A DNA stretch of 64,000 bases from positions 1 through 64,000 of the forward strand of contig NZ_BBQH01000037.1 in NCBI RefSeq assembly GCF_018397995.1. The letters are read 5' to 3'. This document shows, piece by piece, positions 23,620 to 32,721 of this stretch. The position numbers and the translations under genes were made by a program. Each line of letters opens with the position of its first letter. Positions within the stretch are counted from its first letter, which is position 1. Source of the DNA: Rhizomonospora bruguierae. Its GTDB lineage: Bacteria; Actinomycetota; Actinomycetes; Mycobacteriales; Micromonosporaceae. The notes under the pieces were generated by a model, which was not told where the DNA came from, searched no databases, and was given only the letters and a program-made list of their open reading frames with translations.

Positions 23620-24096
23620 ATGGACGGGACCGCCGGACTGCTCGCCGGAGCGGCCGCCGGCGCCGCCGGTACCGCCGCCCTCAACGCCGCCACCTACCTC
23701 GACATGGCCGTCCGCGGCCGTCCCGCCAGCGACACCCCCGAGCGCACCGTGGAAGCCGTCGCTGGCCGCGCCCACCTGCCCATCCCGGGCAAGGGTGAGA
23801 AGCGCTCCCACCGCGTCACCGCCCTCGGCGCCCTGAGTGGCATGACCACCGGTGTCGCCGTCGGCGTCGCCGCGGCTGCCCTGCACCGCCTCGGTGTGCG
23901 TCCACCCACGCTGGTCGGCGCCGCCTTGACCGGCCTTGTCGCGATGGCCGCCACCGATGCCTCGATGGCCGGGCTGAAGGTCACCGACCCCCGCACGTGG
24001 TCCGCCACCGACTGGATCAGCGACCTGCTCCCGCACTTCGTCTACGGCGCCGTCACGTACGCGACCCTCCGGGCCCTGCACGATCCCACCCGCTGA
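23620..24096 (+). CDS. hypothetical membrane protein
   Basis: The product is about 158 residues from the ATG at 23620. It opens with a Gly/Ala-rich helix (GLLAGAAAGAAGTAALNAATYL), then a conserved-looking polar segment DMAVRGRPASDTPERTVEAV, then three hydrophobic segments and a C-terminal FVYGAVTYATLRAL. The pattern is of an integral membrane protein, somewhat like DUF1440 proteins. I would not assign it firmly. An upstream in-frame ATG (23581) would add a basic tail. A strong hairpin follows the stop. Confidence 0.7.
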   Translation: MDGTAGLLAGAAAGAAGTAALNAATYLDMAVRGRPASDTPERTVEAVAGRAHLPIPGKGEKRSHRVTALGALSGMTTGVAVGVAAAALHRLGVRPPTLVGAALTGLVAMAATDASMAGLKVTDPRTWSATDWISDLLPHFVYGAVTYATLRALHDPTR

Positions 24097-24100
24097 TGGC

Positions 24101-24136
24101 ACGGCGCACCGGGCCGCATTCCGCTCGGTGCGCCGT
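24101..24136. terminator. intrinsic terminator between convergent genes
   Basis: The perfect 11-bp arms ACGGCGCACCG and CGGTGCGCCGT enclose a 14-base loop, five bases after a + strand stop and 43 bases before the convergent stop. It is probably bidirectional. Confidence 0.7.
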
Positions 24137-24178
24137 ACCGTCCGGGAGCCCGCACCGCCGCGGCGTGACCGAAACGGA

Positions 24179-25372
24179 TCAGCGCGCCGACAGCGCCTCG
24201 GTCAGCTTGATCCGGGCGCCCACCCGCAGCACCGCGTTGTGGTAGACCCGCCCGGCGAACCAGACCAGGCCGGCGATGAGCGCGACCGTCAGCACCAGGG
24301 ACAGGGCGATCTGCCACGCCGGCGCCACGCCCAGCGCGATCCGCATCGGCATGATCATCGGGGCGAAGAACGGCACCTGGGAGGCGATCGCCATGGCCTG
24401 GTTCTCCGGGTCGGCCGGGAGGATCGAGATGGCCAGCACGTACGGCAGGATGATCGCCATGAGCGCCGGCGCGGTGGCCCCGCCGACCTCCTCCTGCCGG
24501 GACACGAGCGCGCCCAGCGCCGCGAACAGCAGCGCGTACGCCAGGTAGCCGAGCAGGAACCAGAGCACCGCCCAGGCCGCGGCGCTGGCCACGATGCCGG
24601 TGGGGAAGTGGAACGCGTCCAGGGCGAGCCCGGCGCCGACCCCGACGACCGCGGTCGAGCCGAGCTGGATCAGGCCCACCGTGCCGATGCCGACCACCTT
24701 GCCCAGCATGAGCTGCCACGGCCGGATCGTGCTCAGCAGGATCTCCACGATCCGGCTGGCCTTCTCCTCCACCACACCCTGCGCGACGAGCTGCCCGTAA
24801 ATCATGATCGACACGTACACCAGGATGCCGGCGATGATGGCCAGCACCATCCGCGGACCCTGGTTGTCGCGGGCCGGCTCGAGGCTGCGCACGTCGGGGC
24901 GGGCGGCGTCGGCGGCGGCGTTCACGGCGGCCGGGTCGCCGCCGGCGCGGGCGATGCCGGCGTTGAGCGCGAGCTGGCGGGCCAGCACGGTGAACGCGTT
25001 GCGCAGGTTCGGCGAGAGGTCCTGCTTGACCACGACCTCGAAGTGCTCGGGCGTGCCGGTCACGAACGCGTCCAGCTTGCCCTCGCGCACCTGGTTCTCG
25101 CCGGTCGCCTGGTCCACCGTGGACGGTTTGATCCGGTTGCCGAACCCCTCCGCCACCGCGGCCAGCGGCTGGGACAGCGGTTCGGCGGACGGCGTGAAGC
25201 CCACCGCGTCGCCGGAGCTGCCACCGATCAGCTTCATCGCCAGCAGGAACCCGACCACGACGACCAGGTTCACCACCGTGGTGATCCGGAACGACTTGGA
25301 TCGCAGCCGGGTGGAGATCTCGCGCCCGGTCACCAGCCGGATCACCGCGACGGTACCCATCGACTCGCTCAT
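24179..25372 (-). CDS. ABC-2 type exporter permease (NatB-like)
   Basis: The 397-residue protein has an N-terminal helix (about 25-45), a large external domain (about 50-170) and five further helices in the C-terminal half. The motif VYVSIMIYGQLVAQGVVEEKASRIVEILLSTIRPWQLMLGK (split here for reference: MIYGQLVAQGVVEEKASRIV, then EILLSTIRPWQLMLGKV) is the signature of NatB-type permeases. It is encoded directly after its ATPase, with an ATGA overlap. The pair resembles sodium or drug exporters. The substrate is not predictable. Confidence 0.92.
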   Translation of the reverse strand: MSESMGTVAVIRLVTGREISTRLRSKSFRITTVVNLVVVVGFLLAMKLIGGSSGDAVGFTPSAEPLSQPLAAVAEGFGNRIKPSTVDQATGENQVREGKLDAFVTGTPEHFEVVVKQDLSPNLRNAFTVLARQLALNAGIARAGGDPAAVNAAADAARPDVRSLEPARDNQGPRMVLAIIAGILVYVSIMIYGQLVAQGVVEEKASRIVEILLSTIRPWQLMLGKVVGIGTVGLIQLGSTAVVGVGAGLALDAFHFPTGIVASAAAWAVLWFLLGYLAYALLFAALGALVSRQEEVGGATAPALMAIILPYVLAISILPADPENQAMAIASQVPFFAPMIMPMRIALGVAPAWQIALSLVLTVALIAGLVWFAGRVYHNAVLRVGARIKLTEALSAR

Positions 25373-26271
25373 GCCTCGCTCACGACGTGCCGGAACAGTT
25401 CGGTCAGTGACGGGGGGTTGGGACCGAACTCGTGCACCGGTCCCGTCTCCAGCGCCCGTCGCAGCAGGGCCTGGTCGTCGGCGTCCCGCTCCAGCAGCAC
25501 TAGCGTGGTGCCGTCCGAATAGGACGTCTCCCGCACGCCGGGCAGGCCGTCGGCCCAGCCGTGCGGCGCCTGCGGGGCGGCGACGGTCAGCCGAACAGTG
25601 TCGCCGGTGCGCAGTTCGTCGACCGGCCCGAGCGCCACCATCCGCCCGCTGCGCACGATGCCCACCCGATCGCACAGCCGCTCCACCAGGTCGAGCTGGT
25701 GGCTGGAGAACACGACCGGGATGCCCTCGTCCGCCTTCTCCCGCAGCACCTGGCTCATCACGTCCACGGCCACCGGGTCCAGGCCGGAGAACGGCTCGTC
25801 CAGGACCAGGATCGACGGGTCGTGCACCAGCGAGGCGGCGAGCTGCACCCGCTGCTGGTTGCCGAGGCTGAGCTTCTGCACCTCGTCGTCGAGGCGGCCG
25901 GCCACGCCGAGCCGCTCCGTCCAGGTGCGCACCGACTCGCGGGCCGCCGGTTCGGACAGGCCGTGCAGCCGGGCCAGGTACACCAGCTGCTCGCCGACCT
26001 TCATCTTCGGGTACAGGCCGCGCTCCTCGGGCATGTAGCCGATCCGCCGGCGGGTGGGCAGGTCCAGCGGGCGCCCGGCCCAGCGCACCTCGCCCGCGTC
26101 GGCCGAGAGCACGCCGAGGATGACGCGCATGGTGGTGGTCTTGCCCGCCCCGTTGCTGCCCACGAAGCCGAACAGCTCGCCGGCCCGCACGTCGAAGGTC
26201 ATGTCCTCCAGCGCGACCAGGTCGCCGTACCGCTTGGAGACGCCGTCGATCTCCAGCCGCTCGCCTGTCAT
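25369..26271 (-). CDS. ABC transporter ATP-binding protein (partner of the NatB-like permease)
   Basis: The 300-residue ATPase has a Walker A GSNGAGKTTT (residues 38-47), a signature LSLGNQQRVQ in place of the usual LSGGQ, Walker B ILVLDEPFSGLDP and the switch SSHQLDLVE. MPEERGLYPKMKV precedes the Q-loop region, as in NatA and related proteins. A C-terminal domain of about 80 residues is present. The ATG at 26271 has a GGGGG run just upstream. It forms a two-gene operon with the permease. Confidence 0.93.
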   Translation of the reverse strand: MTGERLEIDGVSKRYGDLVALEDMTFDVRAGELFGFVGSNGAGKTTTMRVILGVLSADAGEVRWAGRPLDLPTRRRIGYMPEERGLYPKMKVGEQLVYLARLHGLSEPAARESVRTWTERLGVAGRLDDEVQKLSLGNQQRVQLAASLVHDPSILVLDEPFSGLDPVAVDVMSQVLREKADEGIPVVFSSHQLDLVERLCDRVGIVRSGRMVALGPVDELRTGDTVRLTVAAPQAPHGWADGLPGVRETSYSDGTTLVLLERDADDQALLRRALETGPVHEFGPNPPSLTELFRHVVSEA

Positions 26272-26540
26272 CCCCCGCCTTTCGTCGCCGGCGACCCTAC
26301 CAACTCTGATCAACTGACGGGTAGCCGGGCGCCTCGGCTCATTTGCCCGGGATGTCATCGATCCACGGGTCGGAGTTGAGATGCGCCTCGACACGGTCAC
26401 GGTCACGGTCGCCGCTTCGCCGCGAGAGCACGCCGCACTGATCGCCGTCCCCGCCTGGCGGCCGTGCGCGAGGCGGCCGGCTGACCACCCCGCGCCGGCC
26501 CCGGGCGGCGACCGCTCGCCGCTCGGGCTCGGGGGAGACC

Positions 26541-28301
26541 TCACCGGCCGCCGGCGTCGGCCGGCTTGGCGCGCGGGGCGGCCGGTGGCGTCGCGGCGGG
26601 CTGCGGGCCGAAGGCGGTCAGGAAGCGGTCGCGGAACGCGTCCATCCGCCAGACCGGGGCGTCCGGGGCCGGGCGCAACCCCGCCGACCAGTCCCAGCCG
26701 GCGATCCGGTCCAGCACCTTCGGGTCCCGGGCCACGATCGTGACCGGCACGTCGCGGCTCGCGCCCTCGCCTGTGACGACCGGCGCCGGCTGGTGGTCGC
26801 CGAGGAACACCAGCACCAGTTCCCGGTCGCCGTAGGCGCGCACGTACGAGACGAGGGTGTTCAGCGAGTACTCGATCGACCGGCGGTACTCGGTGCGGAT
26901 CCGGGTGGTGTCACGCCAGATCACGTCGGCCGGGTCGCTCTGGCTGGCCATCGGCCCGTACAGCGCGCCGTCGCCGATCTCCGCCCAGTCGACCAACCGG
27001 GGGATCGGCGTCCACGGGACGTGACTGGAGATCAGTGGGAGCTCCGCCATGACCGGCGCCCGACCGGGGTCTGATCGCTCGGCGCGCTGGAACGCGGACA
27101 GCGTGTACTGGTCCGGCATGCTGCCGAGGGTGTACGGCGGACCGGCATACCCCATGTCCCGGGCCGCGTAGACCTTGTCGAAGTCGAAGAACTTCCCCTC
27201 CGGCCAGTCCCGGGTGACGCCCGGCATCACGCCGACCGTGCGCCAGCCCGCCCGGCGGAACGCGCCGTTGAGGGTCAGCCGGTCGCCGGCGACCAGTTCG
27301 CGGTACCGCCGTTGGTTGTCGATCCACAGCCCGGACTCCAATGTGGAGTGGGCCAGCCAGCTCCCGCCACCGGCCGTGGGGGAGGTGAGCCACCCGCTGC
27401 GAGCCGCGTAGCCGGCCTCGGCCAGCGCCTTCGTGCCGGCGTCGAGCACGGCGTCCACGTGCGGGGCAAACTCCGGGTCCTCCACCGCGTCCCGGCCGTA
27501 GCTCTCCACGAACGCGACGATCACGTCCTTGCCGCGCAGCGGGGTGAGCAACCGGTCGCTCGGGGTGTCGCGGAAGGCGTCCACCGCGGCCTGCGCGGCG
27601 AACTCCCGGTGGTCCGCGAACCCGGCCCGGGCCTGGAGCGCGCGGTCGTAGGCGAGCGCGGCGGTGTCCCGGTCGGCGACCGGCACGCCCGGGGCGAGGT
27701 GCGCGCCGAAGACCGCGCACGCGATCCACGCCGCCGTGAGGGCGCCGAGGCCGCTGGCCGTGACCCGCCGGTGGCGGGCGGCGGCGCCGCTGAGCCGCAG
27801 CGCGGCGAGCGCCGTCAGCGCCGGCACCGCCAGGGCGATCAGCGCGGCGAGGGCGGTCGCGGCGGTCGCGCCGCCGGTACCGATGGACTTGCCCAGCACG
27901 TCCACGGCGTCGCGGACCGCGACCCAGTCCAGGACCGGGTCGAACGGGCGGGCCAGCGCCGCGTAGAAGCCGATGTCCAGGATCTTGAGAATCACCAGCA
28001 GGCCGAGCAGCAGCCCGCCCACCGCCGCCACGATCCGCCGGACCCGGCCCGGCAGTGCCCACACCAGCGCCGTGCCCACCAGCGCCTCGACCGGCACCCG
28101 GAGAAACGCCTCCGGCGCCAGCCGGGTCGACCGGTTGGGCAGCAGCAGGGCCGCCAGCACCACCGCGGCCGCGAGCGGGGTGACGGTCCGGCCCAGCACC
28201 CGGCGGACCGCCGCCCACCGGCCACCGCCGGCCGTTTCGGCCGCCGGCCCCTTCTCCGCCGCCGCCCGGTCCCGCGCGAAAACCGGCCGGAGGCGCGCCA
28301 T
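26541..28301 (-). CDS. sulfatase-fold membrane protein (LTA synthase-like)
   Basis: The product is about 586 residues with a cytoplasmic start, five membrane helices (about 40-60, 70-90, 95-115, 150-170 and 185-205) and an extracytoplasmic alkaline-phosphatase/sulfatase domain. Visible active-site elements are KDVIVAFVESYGRD, WLAHSTLESGLW (likely the threonine nucleophile region) and VLVFLGDHQPAP (metal-binding Asp-His). Family members transfer phospho-alcohols to glycopolymers (LtaS) or modify lipids. Here the substrate is unknown. I chose the ATG at 28301. A TTG nine bases upstream (28310) has a better spaced GGAAGG and is a real alternative. Confidence 0.85.
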   Translation of the reverse strand: MARLRPVFARDRAAAEKGPAAETAGGGRWAAVRRVLGRTVTPLAAAVVLAALLLPNRSTRLAPEAFLRVPVEALVGTALVWALPGRVRRIVAAVGGLLLGLLVILKILDIGFYAALARPFDPVLDWVAVRDAVDVLGKSIGTGGATAATALAALIALAVPALTALAALRLSGAAARHRRVTASGLGALTAAWIACAVFGAHLAPGVPVADRDTAALAYDRALQARAGFADHREFAAQAAVDAFRDTPSDRLLTPLRGKDVIVAFVESYGRDAVEDPEFAPHVDAVLDAGTKALAEAGYAARSGWLTSPTAGGGSWLAHSTLESGLWIDNQRRYRELVAGDRLTLNGAFRRAGWRTVGVMPGVTRDWPEGKFFDFDKVYAARDMGYAGPPYTLGSMPDQYTLSAFQRAERSDPGRAPVMAELPLISSHVPWTPIPRLVDWAEIGDGALYGPMASQSDPADVIWRDTTRIRTEYRRSIEYSLNTLVSYVRAYGDRELVLVFLGDHQPAPVVTGEGASRDVPVTIVARDPKVLDRIAGWDWSAGLRPAPDAPVWRMDAFRDRFLTAFGPQPAATPPAAPRAKPADAGGR

Positions 28302-28424
28302 GAACGACAAACCGGGTGCCCTTCCCTGCGTACGGTGCCCGACGGCGCCACGCGCCGGCTGAAGATACGGTCGCCGCCCGCCGACGGTTCAGTGCCGGCG
28401 ACCCTGAAACGGGGCCCGAGGTTC

Positions 28425-28437
28425 CGGAAATGTTCCG
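28425..28437. promoter_or_regulatory. possible operator CGGAA-ATG-TTCCG
   Basis: A 13-base interrupted palindrome with 5-bp arms lies between the divergent sulfatase-like and GDSL genes, about 107 bases before the GDSL start. A second short dyad (CCGTTG...CAACGG) follows directly. This may be a binding site for a regulator. I cannot name one. Confidence 0.35.
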
Positions 28438-28543
28438 TTGCATTCAACGGAGTCCATCTGCTTGGGTAGGGGTGGCGGCGCGTGTGAGCACCGCAAAAGT
28501 GCCGGCAGGTTTCGAACCCCACGACCGTCCGAAGGAGACCTCC

Positions 28544-29794
28544 GTGCAGCGGACGCCGGACACCGCCGGGGCGGCCGCCTCCGGGGTCAGCCCACGCTGG
28601 GTGAACACCTGGACGTCGATGCCGCAGCTGACCGAGCCGGGCAACCTGCCGCCCGCGCCCTTCGTCCGGGACGGGATCGTGCTGGCCGACGCGACGCTGC
28701 GCCAGACGGTGCAGGTGTCGATCGCTGGACGGCCCATCCGGCTGCGCTTCTCCAACGCCTTCGGCGGCGCGCCGCTGCCGATCACCGCCGTGACGGTCGC
28801 GCTGCCGGCCGGCGGGCGGGCGGGGGTCGCCGCGGTGGTGCCCGGCTCGGTGCGCCCGGTGACGTTCCACGGCCGGTCGTCCGTGGTGATCCCGGTCGGC
28901 GCGCAGGTGGTCTCGGACCCGCTGGCGTTCCCGGTCGCGCCGCAGTCGAACCTCACGGTGACGCTGTACCTGGCGCAGGGGCAGGCGTCCACGGACGTCA
29001 CCTCGCACCCCGGCTCGCGCACCACGTCCTACCTGCTCGCGGGCAACCACGTCGGTGACGTTGACCTGCCGGGCGCCGCCGAGGTGGCGCACTGGTACTT
29101 CCTGAGCGGGGTCGAGACCTGGGCCGCCGGCTCGGCGGTGGTGATCGTGGGCGACTCGCTCACCGACGGTCGCGGCTCCACCACGAACCAGCACAACCGC
29201 TGGCCGGACCGGCTGCTCGCCCGACTCCAGGCCGGCCCGTCCACGACCGGCGTGGCGGTGCTGAACCAGGCGGCGGGCGGCAACCGGGTGCTCAACGACG
29301 GGCTCGGGCCCAACGCGCTGTCCCGGCTGGACCGGGACGTGTTCGCGCAGAGCGGCGTCGCGTGGATGATCGTCTTCGAGGGCGTCAACGACATCGGCAC
29401 GGCCGAGGCGACGCCCGCGGCGCAGAAGCAGGTCGCGGACGACCTCATCGCCGCGTACGACCAGATGATCGTGCGGGCGCACGCGCACGGCATCCGCGCC
29501 TACGGGGCCACGATCACGCCGTTCGGCGGCAACACCGACTACGACGACGCCACCGGGTACCGGGAGCAGGCCCGGCAGGCGGTCAACGCGTGGATCCGGG
29601 CCAGCACCCGCTTCGACGCGGTGATCGACTTCGACCGGGCGGCCCGGGACCCGGCGAACCCCCGAAACCTGCGACCCGCGTACGACGTGGGCGACCGGTT
29701 GCACCTGAACCCGGCCGGCTACCAGGCGCTCGCCGACGCCGTGCCGGTGGTCCTGTTCCGCGTCGGCGGCCCGCGCCCGCCGACCTTCGAGTAG
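28544..29794 (+). CDS. SGNH/GDSL-family hydrolase
   Basis: The product is about 416 residues. An N-terminal beta-rich domain (WVNTWTSMPQLTEPGNLPPA and RPIRLRFSNAFGG) precedes the SGNH domain: block I VIVGDSLTDGRGS with the catalytic serine, block II with GGNRV, block III FEGVNDIG and block V GDRLHLNPAGYQ with the Asp and His. This two-domain layout is typical of actinobacterial SGNH esterases of the rhamnogalacturonan acetylesterase type. I see no signal peptide in this start, which is supported by AAGGAG seven bases upstream, so the protein may be cytoplasmic or exported by another route. It lies beside the galactan locus and could deacetylate plant oligosaccharides, but that is inference. 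Confidence 0.9.
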   Translation: MQRTPDTAGAAASGVSPRWVNTWTSMPQLTEPGNLPPAPFVRDGIVLADATLRQTVQVSIAGRPIRLRFSNAFGGAPLPITAVTVALPAGGRAGVAAVVPGSVRPVTFHGRSSVVIPVGAQVVSDPLAFPVAPQSNLTVTLYLAQGQASTDVTSHPGSRTTSYLLAGNHVGDVDLPGAAEVAHWYFLSGVETWAAGSAVVIVGDSLTDGRGSTTNQHNRWPDRLLARLQAGPSTTGVAVLNQAAGGNRVLNDGLGPNALSRLDRDVFAQSGVAWMIVFEGVNDIGTAEATPAAQKQVADDLIAAYDQMIVRAHAHGIRAYGATITPFGGNTDYDDATGYREQARQAVNAWIRASTRFDAVIDFDRAARDPANPRNLRPAYDVGDRLHLNPAGYQALADAVPVVLFRVGGPRPPTFE

Positions 29795-29837
29795 CGCCGA
29801 TCGTGGATACGCCCGGAGCGGACGGCGGGATGGGCCG

Positions 29838-30869
29838 TCAGGCGGAGTCGCGCACGACCAGGTCGGTGGGGAGGATGACCGCCGCGTGCTCGTCACCGGA
29901 GATCAGTGCCAGCAGCAGGCGGACCATCTCCGAACTGAGCCGCTCCCACGGCTGGCGGATCGTGGTCAGCCGGGGGGTGGTGGTGACCGCCAACCGGGAG
30001 TCGTCGAAGCCGCCGACGGCGATGTCCTCCGGTACCCGCTTGCCGGCCCGCTGGAGCGCCGCGATGGCGCCCACCGCCATCAGGTCGGAGCAGACGAACA
30101 CGGCGTCCAGGTCGGGCGCCTGCCGGAGCAGTTCGGCCATCGCGGCCTCGCCGGCGGCCTGGGTGTAGTCGCCGGTAACGACCAGGCGCGGGTCGGTCTC
30201 GCCGAGCACGTCGTGGTAGCCGGCCAGGCGGTCCACGCCGCCCGGGGTGTCCGGCGGCCCGGTGATGACGCCGATCGTGCGGTGGCCCCGCGAGCGCAGG
30301 TAGCCGACCATCTGGCGGGCGCCGTCGCGGTCGTCCGCGGCGACGTAGCTGACATCCCGCCCGTGGCCGATCGGGCGGCCGCAGAGCACGAACGGCAGCC
30401 CCCGGCCCTTCAACTCGTCCAGCAGCGGGCTGCCCTGGTGGGTGGAGACCAGCAGCGCACCGTCCACGTGGCCGGCGGTGAGCCAGCGGCCGATGCGCTT
30501 GCGGTCCTCGGCGGTGGCCGCGACGGTCAGCAGCGTGGTGATGTCGTACCCGGCCAGGCTCTGCGTGCAGCCGCGCAGCAGGTTGTTGAAGTTCGGGTCC
30601 TCGAACAGCCGGTCCTGCGGCTCGGAGAGGATGAACGCGACCGAGCCGGCGCGCTGCGTGACCAGGCTGCGGGCGTGCTGGTTCACCACATAGCCGGTCT
30701 TGCGGATGGCCCGCTCGACCGCCTCCAACGCCGGGCCGCTGACGTTGCGCCCGCCGTTGAGCACCCGGGAGACGGTGCCCCGGGAGACGCCGGCGACGGC
30801 CGCCACGTCGTCCATGGTCGGGCGGGGCGGGCGGGTGCTGCGGGAACGGTTGAGCTCGGGCACGGTCAC
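29838..30869 (-). CDS. LacI-family regulator of the galactan locus
   Basis: The 343-residue protein has a LacI HTH (about 16-40) with TMDDVAAVAGVSRGTVSRVL and the hinge helix after it, then a periplasmic-binding-like effector domain ending FDDSRLAVTTTPRLTTIRQP. The gene is the last in an operon after the binding protein and two permease genes, so it should be autoregulated. The identical palindrome CTGTGAGCGCTCACAG in front of the binding-protein gene and the GH53 gene is the likely binding site, with degenerate copies before GH42 and GH53. The effector is probably a galacto-oligosaccharide or galactose. This is inferred from the neighbouring enzymes. Confidence 0.9.
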   Translation of the reverse strand: MTVPELNRSRSTRPPRPTMDDVAAVAGVSRGTVSRVLNGGRNVSGPALEAVERAIRKTGYVVNQHARSLVTQRAGSVAFILSEPQDRLFEDPNFNNLLRGCTQSLAGYDITTLLTVAATAEDRKRIGRWLTAGHVDGALLVSTHQGSPLLDELKGRGLPFVLCGRPIGHGRDVSYVAADDRDGARQMVGYLRSRGHRTIGVITGPPDTPGGVDRLAGYHDVLGETDPRLVVTGDYTQAAGEAAMAELLRQAPDLDAVFVCSDLMAVGAIAALQRAGKRVPEDIAVGGFDDSRLAVTTTPRLTTIRQPWERLSSEMVRLLLALISGDEHAAVILPTDLVVRDSA

Positions 30870-30942
30870 ATTGTCCCGCCCGGCCCGGCCGGGGCCCGGG
30901 CGGGCGCGCCGGGCCGCCGCGCGCCCGCCGGAGGCCGCCCGC

Positions 30943-31776
30943 TCACCCCTTCACCGCGCCGGACATCAGGTCGACCCGCCAGTACCGCTGTAGTGACAGG
31001 AACAGCGCGATCAGCGGCAGGATCGACAGCGCCGCGCCGACGATCACCAGCCGGTACAGGGCCGGCACGGTGGAGCCCTGGTTGAGCAGCGTGTAGAGGC
31101 CGACCGTGACCGGGAACTTGTCGTCGGACGAGAGCATGATGAACGGCAGCAGGAAGTTGTTCCAGATCGCCACGAACTGGAACAGGAAGATCGTCACCAG
31201 GCCGGGCCCCATCATCGGCAGCGCGACCGAGCGGAAGATCCGAAACTCCCCGGCGCCGTCGGTGCGGGCCGCCTCCACCATCGAGTCCGGCACCGCCGCG
31301 GCGGCGTAGATGCGGGCCAGGTAGATGCCGTACGGGCTGACGATGCTGGGCAGCAGCACCGACCAGTACGTGTCGGTCAGCCCGACCTTCGCCAGCAGCA
31401 GGTACTGGGGGATCGCCAGCGTCACGCCGGGGACGAGAACGCCGGCGAGCAGCACGTTGAACAGCGCGTCCCGGCCGGCGAACCGGAACTTGGCCAGCGT
31501 GTACCCGGAGATGGCCGACAGCAGGGCGGAGAGCATGGCCCCGCCGCCCGCGTACAGGGCGGTGTTGAGCAGCCAGCGCCAGTACAGGCCGCCGCCGTAG
31601 CCGGACAGGTCCCGCAGGTTGGCCAGCAGGTCCCCGCCCGGGGCGAAGGTGAAGCTGGTGAACAGGGACGATCCGCTCTTGGTCGACGCCATCGCCACCC
31701 AGGCGATCGGCAGCAGGCAGTACAGGGCGCCGACGAGCAGTACCGCCGTGGGCAGGGGCGCGGCGCGGCGGGTCAT
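30943..31776 (-). CDS. CUT1 sugar ABC transporter permease (MalG/GanQ-like)
   Basis: The 277-residue inner-membrane protein has six helices and the EAA loop EAARTDGAGEFRIFRSVALP that contacts the ATPase. The C-terminal LMSGAVKG is typical of MalG-type permeases. The ATG start overlaps the stop of the MalF-like gene (ATGA), so translation is coupled. In this locus it should import galacto-oligosaccharides released by the secreted GH53 enzyme. No ATPase gene is present, as expected if a shared MsiK-type ATPase is used. Confidence 0.92.
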   Translation of the reverse strand: MTRRAAPLPTAVLLVGALYCLLPIAWVAMASTKSGSSLFTSFTFAPGGDLLANLRDLSGYGGGLYWRWLLNTALYAGGGAMLSALLSAISGYTLAKFRFAGRDALFNVLLAGVLVPGVTLAIPQYLLLAKVGLTDTYWSVLLPSIVSPYGIYLARIYAAAAVPDSMVEAARTDGAGEFRIFRSVALPMMGPGLVTIFLFQFVAIWNNFLLPFIMLSSDDKFPVTVGLYTLLNQGSTVPALYRLVIVGAALSILPLIALFLSLQRYWRVDLMSGAVKG

Positions 31777-32711
31777 CGCTGCTCCTGGCCGAACGCCTGG
31801 CGCTGGACCAGGCGCAGGAAGCCGAACGACAGCACCAGCGTGACCGCGGCGATCACCACGGAGCTGGCGGCGGCGGCGTAGATGTCGTCGCGGGCGAACG
31901 CGTCCCGGTAGATCTTCATCAGCGGGGTCCAGAACGAGGAGATCGAGTTGGTCAGGGGGCGCAGCGTCATCGGCTCGCTGAACACCTGGAGGGTGGCGAT
32001 CAGGGAGAACACGGTCGTCATGATCAGCGGGGGGAACAGTAGCGGGATCTTGATGCGCAGCGCGATCTGCCACTCCGAGCAGCCGTCGAGGCGGGCCGAC
32101 TCGTAGATCTCACGGGGGATGGCGCGCAGCGCGGTGAACAGCACGATCATGTTGAATCCGACGCCGCCCCAGAGCGCGATGTTCACCACGGCGTAGAAGA
32201 CCGGGCCGCTGCCGAGCAGGTTGGGCTCGGGCAGCCCCGCCCCGTGCCGGTTCAGCCAGCTCACCAGGTCGTTGAGGGGGCTCACCGCCGGCAGGTACAG
32301 GAACCCCCAGAGCAGGCTGGCGATCACCGCCGGTACCGCGTACGGAAGGAAGATCGTGATGCGGGCGAAGCGCCGCAGCCCGGTGCCGGGCCGGTCCAGC
32401 AGCAGCGCGAAGACCAGCGCCAGGCCCAGCATGACCGGCAGCAGCAGCGCGCCGTAGGCGAGTACCCGCAGCGAGCCTGACCACAGGTCCGGGTCGGTCA
32501 GGGCGGACCGGTAGTTGTCCAGTCCGGTGAAGACCTCCCGCCGCGCGCCGCGCCCCAGACCCAGCCCCTTCACCTGGACCTTGCGGAAGCTCAGGTAGAC
32601 CGCGTACCCGACCGGGACGACCAGGAACAGCGTGAACAGCAGCACGGCGGGGGCGAGGAAGAGGTACGGCACCCCGCGGGGCGCCGCACCTCTGGTTCCG
32701 GGTGACCTCAT
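31773..32711 (-). CDS. CUT1 sugar ABC transporter permease (MalF/GanP-like)
   Basis: The 312-residue protein has six membrane helices: the first near residues 14-38, and an external loop with EVFTGLDNYRSALTDPDLW typical of MalF-type permeases. The EAA loop is ESARLDGCSEWQIALRIKIP. It is encoded ten bases after the binding-protein gene and overlaps the next permease gene. It forms the channel with the MalG-like partner for uptake of oligosaccharides from galactan. Confidence 0.92.
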   Translation of the reverse strand: MRSPGTRGAAPRGVPYLFLAPAVLLFTLFLVVPVGYAVYLSFRKVQVKGLGLGRGARREVFTGLDNYRSALTDPDLWSGSLRVLAYGALLLPVMLGLALVFALLLDRPGTGLRRFARITIFLPYAVPAVIASLLWGFLYLPAVSPLNDLVSWLNRHGAGLPEPNLLGSGPVFYAVVNIALWGGVGFNMIVLFTALRAIPREIYESARLDGCSEWQIALRIKIPLLFPPLIMTTVFSLIATLQVFSEPMTLRPLTNSISSFWTPLMKIYRDAFARDDIYAAAASSVVIAAVTLVLSFGFLRLVQRQAFGQEQR

Positions 32712-32721
32712 GGGAGGGACC

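Noticed and set aside
22951-24102. A 383-codon minus-strand frame that includes the 41-residue protein at its end
   Set aside because: The upstream part is antisense to two small genes and low-complexity. Only the last 41 codons look like protein.
26381-26743. Open frame on the + strand upstream of and overlapping the sulfatase-like gene
   Set aside because: It is Arg/Pro-rich, overlaps the 3' end of a confident gene and has no domain or ribosome binding site.
28505-28530. GTTTCGAACCCCAC, which resembles a tRNA T-arm
   Set aside because: No matching acceptor stem, anticodon arm or D-arm could be folded around it on either strand.
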